Source of the DNA: a virus
IMG/VR virus record: IMGVR_UViG_3300022150_000002
Span: 1 to 23,501 of that record
Length of the DNA: 23,501 nt
Direction: 5' to 3' (one strand)
Numbering within the stretch: position 1 is the first letter of the stretch; each line of letters starts with the position of its first letter. Of this stretch, positions 15,590-22,368 are shown piece by piece. Below the pieces are notes generated by a model. It worked only from the letters and a program-made list of their open reading frames with translations. It had not been told where the DNA came from and did not search any database. The translations under genes and the position numbers were made by a program.

Positions 15590-16149
15590 CAAAGTTTCGA
15601 CCTGTCATGGTTTTTAACAGGCATACGCCGTGCACCCATAATCACTGCGTTCCTAGCCCTAGCCAAATGACGATCAAACAAGCAATGTTCGTCACGCTGA
15701 CAATTTGGATCTAAGCAGTATCGGCAATAGGGTGTTTGTTCTGGTTTGCTCATCCTTGCTGCGGCCCTTCCTATTTTATCAATAGCCTTATCGATTGCCT
15801 TTCTATCATGCCTAAAATCATGAAAGTAACGGCCTGCTGGCATATCACATGACGTTACCGCGTTCATATCGATCTTGAAATCATGGTTAAAAAAGTGGCT
15901 TTTCGGCACGGGTATAGATTCCGCGACGCGTTCGCCTAGTAGCCGTTTGTTGTCGCACTCCACGACGGCCACTTTCAAAAGTAGTTCGTCTATCAAGTGC
16001 TTTGGTATCACGTAGCTCTCTACACGTCCATGACGGGCAATAGCAATGATATCAGCACAATTTACTGCCGTGGCGAGCGTTCCGTTATCTATCTGTCCGA
16101 GGGTGATTTTCTTGGCGTGTTCGATGGTGGTTTCTAGGTTGTTGCTCAT
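15589..16149 (-). CDS. Hypothetical phage protein with C-terminal Cys cluster
   Basis: A 186-residue protein, MSNNLETTIEHAKKITLGQI..., starting at ATG 16149, five bases after the exonuclease stop. The N-terminal half is helical. The middle is rich in His and Asp (GRYFHDFRHDRKAIDKAIDK). Near the end is a cluster, YCRYCLDPNCQRDEHCLFDR, with four cysteines and a histidine that could form a small zinc site, followed by a basic tail (ARNAVIMGARRMPVKNHDRS). No family is recognised. Its place next to the exonuclease suggests a shared nucleic-acid role, which is only an inference. Confidence 0.68.
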   Translation of the reverse strand: MSNNLETTIEHAKKITLGQIDNGTLATAVNCADIIAIARHGRVESYVIPKHLIDELLLKVAVVECDNKRLLGERVAESIPVPKSHFFNHDFKIDMNAVTSCDMPAGRYFHDFRHDRKAIDKAIDKIGRAAARMSKPEQTPYCRYCLDPNCQRDEHCLFDRHLARARNAVIMGARRMPVKNHDRSKL

Positions 16150-16154
16150 TCTGC

Positions 16155-16823
16155 TTACTCCTCTTCCTTTTCAGCATCAACCCAACCCACCACTTTACCT
16201 CTGCTTGTTACCGCCACTTTCTTTATCTCTTGCTCTGCCGTTTTTATATCTTCACTTAATGCCAACGCCCCTTTGAATTGCTTTAGCACTTCAATGAGTA
16301 TTTTCGCTTCGTGTCTCGCGTCGTCTAGCGCCCTGTGTTGAACGCCCTCGAACGGTAGGTCTTTCTTTGGATCGATATCCAACAACATACGGCCAAATAA
16401 CACAGCGGTGCGTATGGATTGATTCGAACCAAAATCCCACGGCGCGGATCGTCCTAGCTCTGTTTTGAAGGCGTGTTCTAAAATCGTGTTGTCGAATTCA
16501 GGACCATTGCCGAACACTTGGGGGCGCTTGATGCCCGTCTGCTCTATCCATTCCCCAAACAATTCTAAACCGTCTTTTAACGCTCCATCATTGAAAGGCT
16601 TAAACACCTCTTCCCAAGCTTCAAAATTTTCATTTCTCTGCTTTTCCCACCACGCCATTGTTGATTCGCTTACCGTTCGTCCTGGCTGATTTTGACCCAT
16701 AACGCAATTAAACGTTTCCCCAATAGTTAGCGTGTCGGTATCTACGACCACGGCACCAATCGACAGAATAACCGCTGTTTGTAGTGTGTCTTTTGTTTCA
16801 ATGTCTGTAACGATGACTTTCAT
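16155..16823 (-). CDS. DEDDh-type 3'-5' exonuclease
   Basis: A 222-residue nuclease of the RNase T/DnaQ superfamily, close to phage DexA-like and Rv2179c-like exonucleases. Motif Exo I is VTDIETKD (Asp6, Glu8), Exo II is FGNGPEFDNTILEHAF with Asp at about 110, and Exo III is HRALDDARHEAKIL with the His and Asp at about 163 and 167, so the metal-binding set is complete. It should remove 3' ends of single-stranded DNA or RNA with two metal ions. ATG 16823 has AGGA nine bases upstream. A repeat with a dyad (16851-16881) lies just before it, suggesting its own promoter distinct from the early operon. The C-terminus is an acidic tail. Confidence 0.9.
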   Translation of the reverse strand: MKVIVTDIETKDTLQTAVILSIGAVVVDTDTLTIGETFNCVMGQNQPGRTVSESTMAWWEKQRNENFEAWEEVFKPFNDGALKDGLELFGEWIEQTGIKRPQVFGNGPEFDNTILEHAFKTELGRSAPWDFGSNQSIRTAVLFGRMLLDIDPKKDLPFEGVQHRALDDARHEAKILIEVLKQFKGALALSEDIKTAEQEIKKVAVTSRGKVVGWVDAEKEEE

Positions 16824-16850
16824 AATGTGTTTTCCTGTTTACTTTACAGT

Positions 16851-16881
16851 GTTAAAAATTAAAAACGTGACGTGTCACGCT
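16851..16881 (-). repeat. 31-bp repeat copy 2, with dyad CGTGAC-GT-GTCACG
   Basis: 30 of 31 bases match the copy at 14243-14273. The dyad is at 16866-16879, 42 bases upstream of the exonuclease ATG and 4 bases after the stop of the small gene ending at 16884. In the minus direction the dyad is followed by TTTTT, so here it could also act as a terminator; the other copy has no gene in a position to need one. Confidence 0.75.
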
Positions 16882-16883
16882 AT

Positions 16884-17270
16884 TTATAATCTCAGTTTCT
16901 TTTCTTCTCGCGTGTACCAGCATTCCGCCACGCCTTTTAGCCTTGGCAGGCCAAGGCCATTTTTGCAGCCCATCGGTAAGGGCTCGCCACAAAAGTCGCA
17001 TTGTCCTAAATGCTGCTTTTCCGCTTCCATCCTCTCCTTGTCGCGGCGGATCAGTGTGGCTATGTATTCGTTGGCCTCGTATGGTTCAGCACCGCCGCGA
17101 TAAGCGCACAGCTCGGCCAGTGTTTCGGACTCGGTTTGTGATAATGGAACTCGGTATTCATGAATACCGAGTTCCGATTTTTTTTCAGCGTCTCGTGCAC
17201 GCTTGGCGCGCTGGCGCTCTTTGTCTTGCTGGCGCTTTTGGTCGGCTTTGGCTTGGTCGTTGTTTTTCAT
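16884..17270 (-). CDS. Small basic phage protein with Cys motif, last gene of early operon
   Basis: A 128-residue protein, not recognised, starting in an ATGA overlap with the methylase stop. The first 35 residues are lysine/arginine-rich and helical (QKRQQDKERQRAKRARDAEK). A central part (SQTESETLAELCAYRGGAEP, then EANEYIATLIRRDKERM) looks like the helices of a small DNA-binding or ribbon-helix-helix-like fold. The C-terminal part has CDFCGEPLPMGC and a later Cys (AECWYTREEK), a probable zinc site. Its coding sequence contains a perfect 30-bp palindrome (17146-17175), which encodes ELGIHEYRV. Related small proteins follow methylase or Rep genes in other P2-like prophages (recall). Confidence 0.72.
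   Translation of the reverse strand: MKNNDQAKADQKRQQDKERQRAKRARDAEKKSELGIHEYRVPLSQTESETLAELCAYRGGAEPYEANEYIATLIRRDKERMEAEKQHLGQCDFCGEPLPMGCKNGLGLPRLKGVAECWYTREEKKLRL
17146..17185 (+). repeat. Perfect 30-bp palindrome followed by T8
   Basis: GGAACTCGGTATTCA (17146-17160) is followed directly by its exact reverse complement (17161-17175), with no spacer. On the plus strand GA and eight T follow (17178-17185), so transcription in that direction would meet a terminator-like stem with a T-run. It lies inside the 128-residue gene, antisense to it. No other inverted repeat of this length was seen in the window. Confidence 0.9.
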
Positions 17271-18649
17271 GCCGCTATCTCGACGCGCAATGGTTTATAG
17301 TTAGACGCTGCCAATGCTTGTGCTAATGGCGGGCAAACGGCATTGCCACAGCGCGCCACTTGGTTTGCCTTTGTTAATTTCTTGCCTTGGCTGTCATGAC
17401 TTATTTTGTAATCCGCTGGAAAGCCCATACCTTTGAAAAGCTCGTATGGCTCCAGCATGCGCAAGCCAATATCAATAATTTGGTAAGCCGTCCCCTTCAC
17501 CATGACCAATCCGAAACGATCCCGCGTGGTAATGGTGTGCAAAGGTTTATCTATCTCTTGAGCGCCACCCGTTCCGTAGTACTCGATAAGAAACGCGCGC
17601 ACTTCGCCAAGATGAAAACCGCCGGCTGAAATAGTGTGCAAAGGCTCGTTGGTGCCGTGGCCTATGTTGTCACCGCGAAACTTCACGATGTGGCTAGTGA
17701 CCAAAGCAAAATGACCGCCTTTAACTTGCGCGCAAATCGTGCGTAATGGTTCGTCTATCGCCATATTTCTTTGATGGCTTGCATTCGCGTATTCGGTAAT
17801 AAAACTTATCTTGGTTGGATCAGGCGCAAGAAACGGCGCTTCCGTAAAAGCAAACTTTTCCAACCCCTTGGCGATCCGTTTCAATGAGTTTTCAGCCAAA
17901 GGCTTTTTTCTTCCGAAGATCGATTTCACAGGTAAATTCCAATCGATAATTTCCGCCGCTGTTTTGTATGGCTGCAGCCCTTCTCCGTGCGTTGGTTCCG
18001 GCCATATGATTGGTTCACCGTCTTTGCGGGCAATCAAAAATAAACGGCTTCGCGTTGTGGGTACGCCATAATCACACGCTTTCATCACTCGCCATTCCAC
18101 CTGGTAACCCAAACCGCGTTCGATTTTTGATAAGTCGAATTCCTCACCTAGCGCGTGTTTTACGTCTTCAGTGCTTGGATGATTTAAAGCAAGCCCCGTT
18201 GTCAGTGCGGATATGAACGCTTTGAATGTTTCGCCTTTTCGCTTTTTGCACGGCTTGCCATCCACTACAGGGCCCCACGTCAAAAACTCTTCTACGTTTT
18301 CAAGCATGAACATACGAACAGGCACCGACGCGGCCCAACGAACGGCCACCCACGCCAAGCCACGAATATTATTGTTTACTGGCGTGGCGCCTTTGGCTTT
18401 TGAAAAATGTTTGCAGTCTGGTGAAAACCAAGCCAACCCAACGGGATGACCATTGCACGCCTCTACCGGATCAACGTCCCATACCGATTCGCAGTAATGG
18501 CGCGTTTCTGGATGATTCATTTTGTGCATATCGATGGCCGCTTGGTCGTGATTGATAGCAATATCAACATGGCGATTTAAACCCAGTTCAATGCCAGTGC
18601 TCGCACCACCACCGCCCGCAAAATTGTCGACTATGATTTCCCGTTTCAT
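17267..18649 (-). CDS. DNA (cytosine-5) methyltransferase, orphan
   Basis: A 460-residue C5 methylase that transfers methyl from SAM to cytosine. Motif I is DNFAGGGGAS (9-18), motif IV is FSPDCKHFS with the nucleophile Cys79 in SPDC instead of the usual PCQ, motif VI is ENVEEF (117-122), motif VIII is TTRSRLFLIA, and the motif IX-X region ends ARCGNAVCPP. The probable target-recognition region holds three related units: EPLRTICAQ...GGHFALV, EPLHTISAGGFHLGEV and KPLHTITTRDRFGLV. The ATG at 18649 is chosen because AGAGGTG precedes it; a GTG at 18655 lies inside that site. No restriction enzyme gene is adjacent, so it probably protects phage DNA from host restriction. It overlaps the following gene by ATGA. 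Confidence 0.94.
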   Translation of the reverse strand: MKREIIVDNFAGGGGASTGIELGLNRHVDIAINHDQAAIDMHKMNHPETRHYCESVWDVDPVEACNGHPVGLAWFSPDCKHFSKAKGATPVNNNIRGLAWVAVRWAASVPVRMFMLENVEEFLTWGPVVDGKPCKKRKGETFKAFISALTTGLALNHPSTEDVKHALGEEFDLSKIERGLGYQVEWRVMKACDYGVPTTRSRLFLIARKDGEPIIWPEPTHGEGLQPYKTAAEIIDWNLPVKSIFGRKKPLAENSLKRIAKGLEKFAFTEAPFLAPDPTKISFITEYANASHQRNMAIDEPLRTICAQVKGGHFALVTSHIVKFRGDNIGHGTNEPLHTISAGGFHLGEVRAFLIEYYGTGGAQEIDKPLHTITTRDRFGLVMVKGTAYQIIDIGLRMLEPYELFKGMGFPADYKISHDSQGKKLTKANQVARCGNAVCPPLAQALAASNYKPLRVEIAA

Positions 18650-18651
18650 GC

Positions 18652-18903
18652 TCACCTCTTCAAGTCCAATTCATTTTGTTGGTTAACCAATGCGCGGGCC
18701 ATGTCGTAGACGTCGGATTGTGGCGGGTTGATGTAGTGCTTGAATTCCATACCAAAAACCGCGCGCGCGCCGCACCCGTCCTTCTCTACGCACTGCACGT
18801 AAAGTTCTTTGTAAAACACGTCTTTTATGTCTTTTGCTAAATCGTTGCTGTTCGTGATAATCGCCTTGCCTTTACACCGTGGACATTTAACCCGTACTGA
18901 CAT
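18652..18903 (-). CDS. Ogr/Delta-like zinc-finger late activator
   Basis: An 83-residue protein from ATG 18903, which follows a strong site, GGAGGTG; the frame is open further back to a GTG at 18975 but that reading lies inside Rep. It matches the Ogr/Delta family: CPRC (Cys7, Cys10), then a helix, YVQC (Cys38) and Cys44, together one zinc, then VFGMEFKHYINPP. In P2 this protein activates late promoters by contacting RNA polymerase alpha, so it should turn on the divergent operons around 9896-10071. In P2 ogr lies near the tail genes; here it follows Rep with a 17-base overlap, making it an early-operon product. The second Cys pair has five residues between the cysteines, a slightly wider gap than usual. 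Confidence 0.88.
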   Translation of the reverse strand: MSVRVKCPRCKGKAIITNSNDLAKDIKDVFYKELYVQCVEKDGCGARAVFGMEFKHYINPPQSDVYDMARALVNQQNELDLKR

Positions 18904-20671
18904 TTGCGCCACCTCCACCGCTTCCGGTTCGCTGATTTCCGAGGCCGAAACTCGGCCCCGTACAGTTATTGACACGAGTCCAAGGGACGGCTTCGCCGTC
19001 CTCTAAAGAAGAAGACCCTTTTTTACGTACAGTCCACTCGTGAAGGCGAGTCACTAACACACTAATTTCATCAGCCACGCCTTTTACCGCCCTAACCATT
19101 TCGCCATATTGGTTCTCAACCGCTTCGCCATAATGAATTTTTAGCGCCTGATCACGACCAGCAAACACGCCGCCCATGAGTTTGATGAACCCACCATAAT
19201 CAGCACGGTTTGCCGCGTGATAAATGTCTTTGAAAAACTCTGGTGCATTGTCTTTGCCGAACTTACGCAGTTCACGCCACACAGTGACGGACGCACCCCC
19301 AACGAATTGAAACTGACGGATATGATTTAAACGCGCCCACGCAACAATTCTTTTGGCCGCATCAGACCCGCTTCGGCCAGTTTCTAGGTCGGTATCGACG
19401 TGTTTACCATGGATGTTTTTAGAAATGTATTTGACGATGTAACCCACGGCAGAGCCTTTTTCTGGGTCAATCTTTTCGACTTTAACGCGGTACTTTTTCG
19501 CGCCCGCTTCGTTGCCATCTTCTGCCAACGCGTAATCGGAAAACGCCTGTAAAAATTCCTCTGCCCTATTCGGCTCCACCCATAGCATCAAATGCCAATG
19601 CGGACTGCCATCATGATGCGGCTCTACCGTTCGCAAACCATAAAACGTTATGCCATGGCGATTGCAGTACGAACGAAAACGACGCCAAACGCCGTTTAAG
19701 TGGGCATGAGCCCCGCGAACATTTGGGCACTCAGCGCGCCAAAACTTTCTATTTCTGACACTGAAATGTTTCCCGCCTTTTTCAATGGATGTAATCGGAT
19801 GATATTTAGACGGCGCCGTAAGGGTAAGAAAGTAGCCCTCGTGCCCCTCTTCTTCCGCTAGTTCCTCCAAGCCCTTGGCACGAACCACCAATTCAGAAAA
19901 TCGATTATCAGGATTGGATACGCACTTTTCAGACAATTGGGCCAGCGTGAAAGACTGCCCCAATTCGTTAACCGCCTCCCAACTTTCTAAAAAGGCTTTG
20001 TTATTTTCCGCTTGTCTTTCTGCTTTCTTCAGCGCCCAATTAGACACATACGGCGATTTATAACGCTCTACTTCGCCACACTCTCTCAATATATCTTCGA
20101 CGATGACCCATTGCTTTTTAGCCTGCCTTACCCACCACTCCGTGGTGATCATGCGAGCCATAAAACCCAACACTCTGGCATCATCGTCCCAAGCGTCAAA
20201 CTGAATACCCACATCAACAAGCTGGGCATGAATAAAACCCTTTACCCCTTCAATGCCGCTTTCTAGGTAAATACCCATCATTTCGGTTTCGAAGTAATTG
20301 CTCTTTTTCCACGCCCACTGCTGCAATTGCTCGCCGTCTAACTCTGTGATCATCTTGTCGCAAAAGTGAAGGCGCTTAACCACACTACGCAACCACACCA
20401 TGGCAGTTCCTTTTGGCGCCCTTTTCCTCACCTCTAATTCATACAAACGATCACACTCTTTACCGACAACGCCCCGCATTACCGACACTTTCGCCAATAA
20501 CTCAAAGCGCTCAATAACGCCACGCAACCAACCGTTTGCGGCGACATAGCCTTTTTCTGGGTCTAACTCGTCAAGACGCTTTTGCAAAACGGTAGCGTCC
20601 TCACGACTTACACCCGTTAATAACTCCTCGCGCCAAACAAGACATTGTGGAGTTGGATTTGTCTCAAACAT
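18887..20671 (-). CDS. Rolling-circle replication initiator endonuclease, P2 gpA-like
   Basis: A 594-residue HUH endonuclease of the P2 gpA family. Motif 1 is FLTLTAPSKYHP, motif 2 (HUH) is SPHWHLMLW (about residue 357) and motif 3 is GYIVKYISKNI (about 410) with both tyrosines four apart, as in gpA, where they alternate in nicking and joining. It nicks the origin, becomes linked to the 5' end and starts rolling-circle synthesis with host Rep helicase. The N-terminal 250 residues are a helical domain typical of the family. The last 40 residues are low-complexity after VPWTRVNNCTG and overlie the candidate origin. P2 gpA is 761 residues, so this is a shorter version. It overlaps the upstream gene by eight bases. 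Confidence 0.95.
   Translation of the reverse strand: MFETNPTPQCLVWREELLTGVSREDATVLQKRLDELDPEKGYVAANGWLRGVIERFELLAKVSVMRGVVGKECDRLYELEVRKRAPKGTAMVWLRSVVKRLHFCDKMITELDGEQLQQWAWKKSNYFETEMMGIYLESGIEGVKGFIHAQLVDVGIQFDAWDDDARVLGFMARMITTEWWVRQAKKQWVIVEDILRECGEVERYKSPYVSNWALKKAERQAENNKAFLESWEAVNELGQSFTLAQLSEKCVSNPDNRFSELVVRAKGLEELAEEEGHEGYFLTLTAPSKYHPITSIEKGGKHFSVRNRKFWRAECPNVRGAHAHLNGVWRRFRSYCNRHGITFYGLRTVEPHHDGSPHWHLMLWVEPNRAEEFLQAFSDYALAEDGNEAGAKKYRVKVEKIDPEKGSAVGYIVKYISKNIHGKHVDTDLETGRSGSDAAKRIVAWARLNHIRQFQFVGGASVTVWRELRKFGKDNAPEFFKDIYHAANRADYGGFIKLMGGVFAGRDQALKIHYGEAVENQYGEMVRAVKGVADEISVLVTRLHEWTVRKKGSSSLEDGEAVPWTRVNNCTGPSFGLGNQRTGSGGGGANVSTG
18943..19001 (-). other. Candidate phage replication origin (gpA nick region)
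   Basis: On the minus strand CCTTGGACTCGTGTCAA (18969-18985) resembles the P2 gpA cleavage region as I remember it (CCTCGGAGTCCTGTCAA), 14 of 17 bases. It is flanked by two perfect hairpins: GGCCGA-AAC-TCGGCC (18943-18957) and GGACGGC-TTC-GCCGTCC (18985-19001). It lies in the 3' end of the Rep gene, where the protein is low complexity. P2 also keeps its origin within gene A. Confidence 0.7.
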
Positions 20672-21233
20672 TATTCACCACCTCCACACCATCCAATGCA
20701 CGGAAACTTTGCGCAATATCGCGCATAACAATCTCATGCCCTGAATGACCATCGAACAAACCCGCGACCCGCTCTAAAATAATCATCTTGTTTGCCAGGT
20801 CATGAGCAGCACCGTTCACCGTCCAAGACTGGGTAAAGTGCGTTCCTATCACGTCGCGCATCACGCCTTTTTCCAGCAATAAGAATTTATCCAATTCGCC
20901 CGTTATCGCCGCCCTTACCATGCGCATCAACATATCCAACTCAAAACAACAAAGCGGGTGCTGTATCTGATTAAAAAAACCATCAAACAGATACGGCGTT
21001 TTCTCGACTGAACTGGATAAAAAAGAAGGCTGGTCGCGCAACTTCATCAGCGTGTATTCTGGCGACCAAATACGCATAAAGGATTCACCCGCAATGCCGC
21101 CTCGGTCTATCTCGTGACAGACAAACATTTTCGACCAGTGATTACCGATCAAACGCAATACGTTTAATTCCACCACCGTGAACGTGAACAAAATGGACTG
21201 AACTTTCTGTAATGCTTTTGGTTGTGCGGTCAT
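20664..21233 (-). CDS. Hypothetical early phage protein
   Basis: A 189-residue protein, not recognised, with a strong ribosome site (AGAGGAG, seven bases before ATG 21233). It is mostly helical, with two aromatic/cysteine-rich stretches (NHWSKMFVCHEIDRGGIAGE and QIQHPLCCFELDMLMRMVRA) and ends FRALDGVEVVNNV. No membrane segment or catalytic signature is clear. It overlaps the gene upstream by 92 bases and Rep downstream by eight, so it is cotranslated with Rep in the early operon. Position before Rep suggests a replication-related accessory, but no evidence in the sequence supports a specific role. Confidence 0.72.
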   Translation of the reverse strand: MTAQPKALQKVQSILFTFTVVELNVLRLIGNHWSKMFVCHEIDRGGIAGESFMRIWSPEYTLMKLRDQPSFLSSSVEKTPYLFDGFFNQIQHPLCCFELDMLMRMVRAAITGELDKFLLLEKGVMRDVIGTHFTQSWTVNGAAHDLANKMIILERVAGLFDGHSGHEIVMRDIAQSFRALDGVEVVNNV

Positions 21234-21369
21234 GTTCTCGCTCCTCTTTCGCTTTCTTTTCAGATACCCAAGATTTATTAATTGCTTCTCGTATTGGCCT
21301 TGGCGGACGCTTACGAATAAAGGCTTTTAGCTGTTCGTATGACAGCTCAAGGGGTGTGATAATTTGCAT
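21142..21369 (-). CDS. Small basic early protein
   Basis: A 75-residue protein, MQIITPLELSYEQLKAFIRK..., with GAGGA nine bases before ATG 21369. The N-terminal half is a helix-rich sequence with a basic run (RKRPPRPIREAINKSW), and the middle is a charged helix (SEKKAKEEREHDRTTKS). No family is recognised. It overlaps the upstream gene by 43 bases and the downstream one by 92. The long overlap with the next gene makes its C-terminal 30 residues less certain than its start. Confidence 0.6.
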   Translation of the reverse strand: MQIITPLELSYEQLKAFIRKRPPRPIREAINKSWVSEKKAKEEREHDRTTKSITESSVHFVHVHGGGIKRIAFDR

Positions 21370-21608
21370 GTGTCATCCTCGCGGTTCATAGCGTCTAATT
21401 CGTCGCCACTGACTAAGAATTCAGAATGGCCGCAACTAGGGCAAAACTCCTTAGCACCCAGAAAACCTAACCAGCCACCAAGCTGGCTTTTGGTTCCTTT
21501 CCAACCACAATCAATGCAGTCGTAAGGCATGGCGCCGTCTTTGTTAATGGCTTCCAATTGCTGAATTTGCGCTTCACGCGCCTGGTGATTTATCTTTGCT
21601 GACATCAT
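21327..21608 (-). CDS. Small zinc-ribbon early protein
   Basis: A 93-residue protein starting at two adjacent ATGs (21608, 21605) after GAGG. A helical start (INHQAREAQIQQLEAINKDG) is followed by a classic four-cysteine ribbon, CIDC (about 31-34) and CPSC (about 56-59), with GWKGTKSQLGGWLGFLGAKE between. The end (LSHPLSCHTNS) is poorly structured and overlaps the next gene by 43 bases. Such ribbons commonly bind DNA or RNA. It follows CII with a gap of about 20 bases in the same operon. Confidence 0.7.
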   Translation of the reverse strand: MMSAKINHQAREAQIQQLEAINKDGAMPYDCIDCGWKGTKSQLGGWLGFLGAKEFCPSCGHSEFLVSGDELDAMNREDDTCKLSHPLSCHTNS

Positions 21609-21629
21609 AAAAACCTCGCTTTATTAGTG

Positions 21630-22094
21630 TTAAAAACGGCCATGTGCAATAACGGCAAGCTCGGTTCTGGTTAACGATTCTTTGGCTTCGTTGAGTTCGC
21701 GTAATATGTCGGAACGTTCGCGCTCGGTAAGTCGGTTATCTGCTAATGCGTTTTGCACGACGGCAAATACGTCGCCGCATTCTTTGCCGTTGCTAATCAT
21801 GGCTTCGAGAATAGAAACGGGCGCGTCTTTCAACGTGTGCAAAACAAGCTCGGATTGCATGGCGCGTAACACCACGTCGTTACCCGTGATCAGTTGAATG
21901 GCGTGGAGCTCGTTTACCGTCATCCAGTTTTTCGCGTTGTTCGGATTAGCCTTGTTGATCAAGATTTGACGATGCATGCCCAATATTTCGGCAATCTCGG
22001 TACAGCTTTTTTCCGATTTATGCACCAAGTCATAAATGGATTGTTTGAAATGGTTGAGCGATTCACCCGCTCTTTCTTCTTGTGTCATGTTCAT
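21630..22094 (-). CDS. Phage regulatory protein CII (CP76-like)
   Basis: A 154-residue protein starting at ATG 22094 after GGGGAG. It matches the CII/CP76 family of P2- and 186-like phages: a helix-turn-helix at about 29-50 (SCTEIAEILGMHRQILINKA), the conserved ANPNNAKNWMTVNELHAIQL and a C-terminal helical oligomerisation part. In phage 186 CII promotes establishment of lysogeny by activating the CI establishment promoter. Here it is the second gene after Cro in the leftward operon and could do the same for the CI gene, which is divergent. No CII half-sites were identified by eye. Confidence 0.88.
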   Translation of the reverse strand: MNMTQEERAGESLNHFKQSIYDLVHKSEKSCTEIAEILGMHRQILINKANPNNAKNWMTVNELHAIQLITGNDVVLRAMQSELVLHTLKDAPVSILEAMISNGKECGDVFAVVQNALADNRLTERERSDILRELNEAKESLTRTELAVIAHGRF

Positions 22095-22125
22095 TTACTC
22101 CCCAGTCAATGAAATGTTTTTGAAA

Positions 22126-22335
22126 CTAAGCGGATTGCTTATGCTTGGACTCATAAAGTGAAGGGTCGTATTCCAACACCCCTTCAGTGAGGCGCTCTAA
22201 CTTCATGGCCTGTAACTCTGGAATAACGTCGCCCCAGCAGGAAACTGTCTGCCTTGAAACATCAAGCTGCCGCGCGATGTCGCTCTGGTTTTGATTTTTC
22301 GCCTGAAAAAACGCGATCACCTTTTCTTTAAGCAT
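22126..22335 (-). CDS. Cro-like / Cox-like transcriptional regulator
   Basis: A 69-residue HTH protein, first gene of the early operon. The helix-turn-helix is NQSDIARQLDVSRQTVSCWG (residues about 16-35), a Cro-type arrangement, followed by a short acidic and then basic tail. It starts at ATG 22335 with a weak site (GTGAG). Its position opposite CI across an operator region and its size fit Cro; a Cox-like role in excision is also possible, as Cox in P2 phages is this size and sits here. The operator dyad at 22351-22368 lies just upstream of its start. Confidence 0.87.
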   Translation of the reverse strand: MLKEKVIAFFQAKNQNQSDIARQLDVSRQTVSCWGDVIPELQAMKLERLTEGVLEYDPSLYESKHKQSA

Positions 22336-22350
22336 TTCTCACACCCTGTT

Positions 22351-22368
22351 TGTATGTTTATACAGACA
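22351..22368. promoter_or_regulatory. CI-type operator 1
   Basis: TGTATGTTTATACAGACA, an 18-bp near-perfect dyad (one mismatch), differs from the consensus copy at 23150 by one base. It overlaps the -10 box of the promoter for Cro. Confidence 0.88.

Noticed and set aside
16861-16879. Calling the dyad plus TTTTT purely a terminator of the gene ending at 16884
   Set aside because: Possible for this copy, but the identical copy at 14243-14273 has no upstream minus-strand gene, so a regulatory site explains both better.
16943-17326. Plus-strand frame that also contains the peptide ELGIHEYRVP
   Set aside because: The shared peptide follows simply from the palindrome read on the other strand; the frame has no other gene-like properties.
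18904-18975. Longer Ogr-like start from a GTG at 18975
   Set aside because: The extra 24 residues lie within the Rep gene and origin region, while GGAGGTG precedes the internal ATG at 18903.
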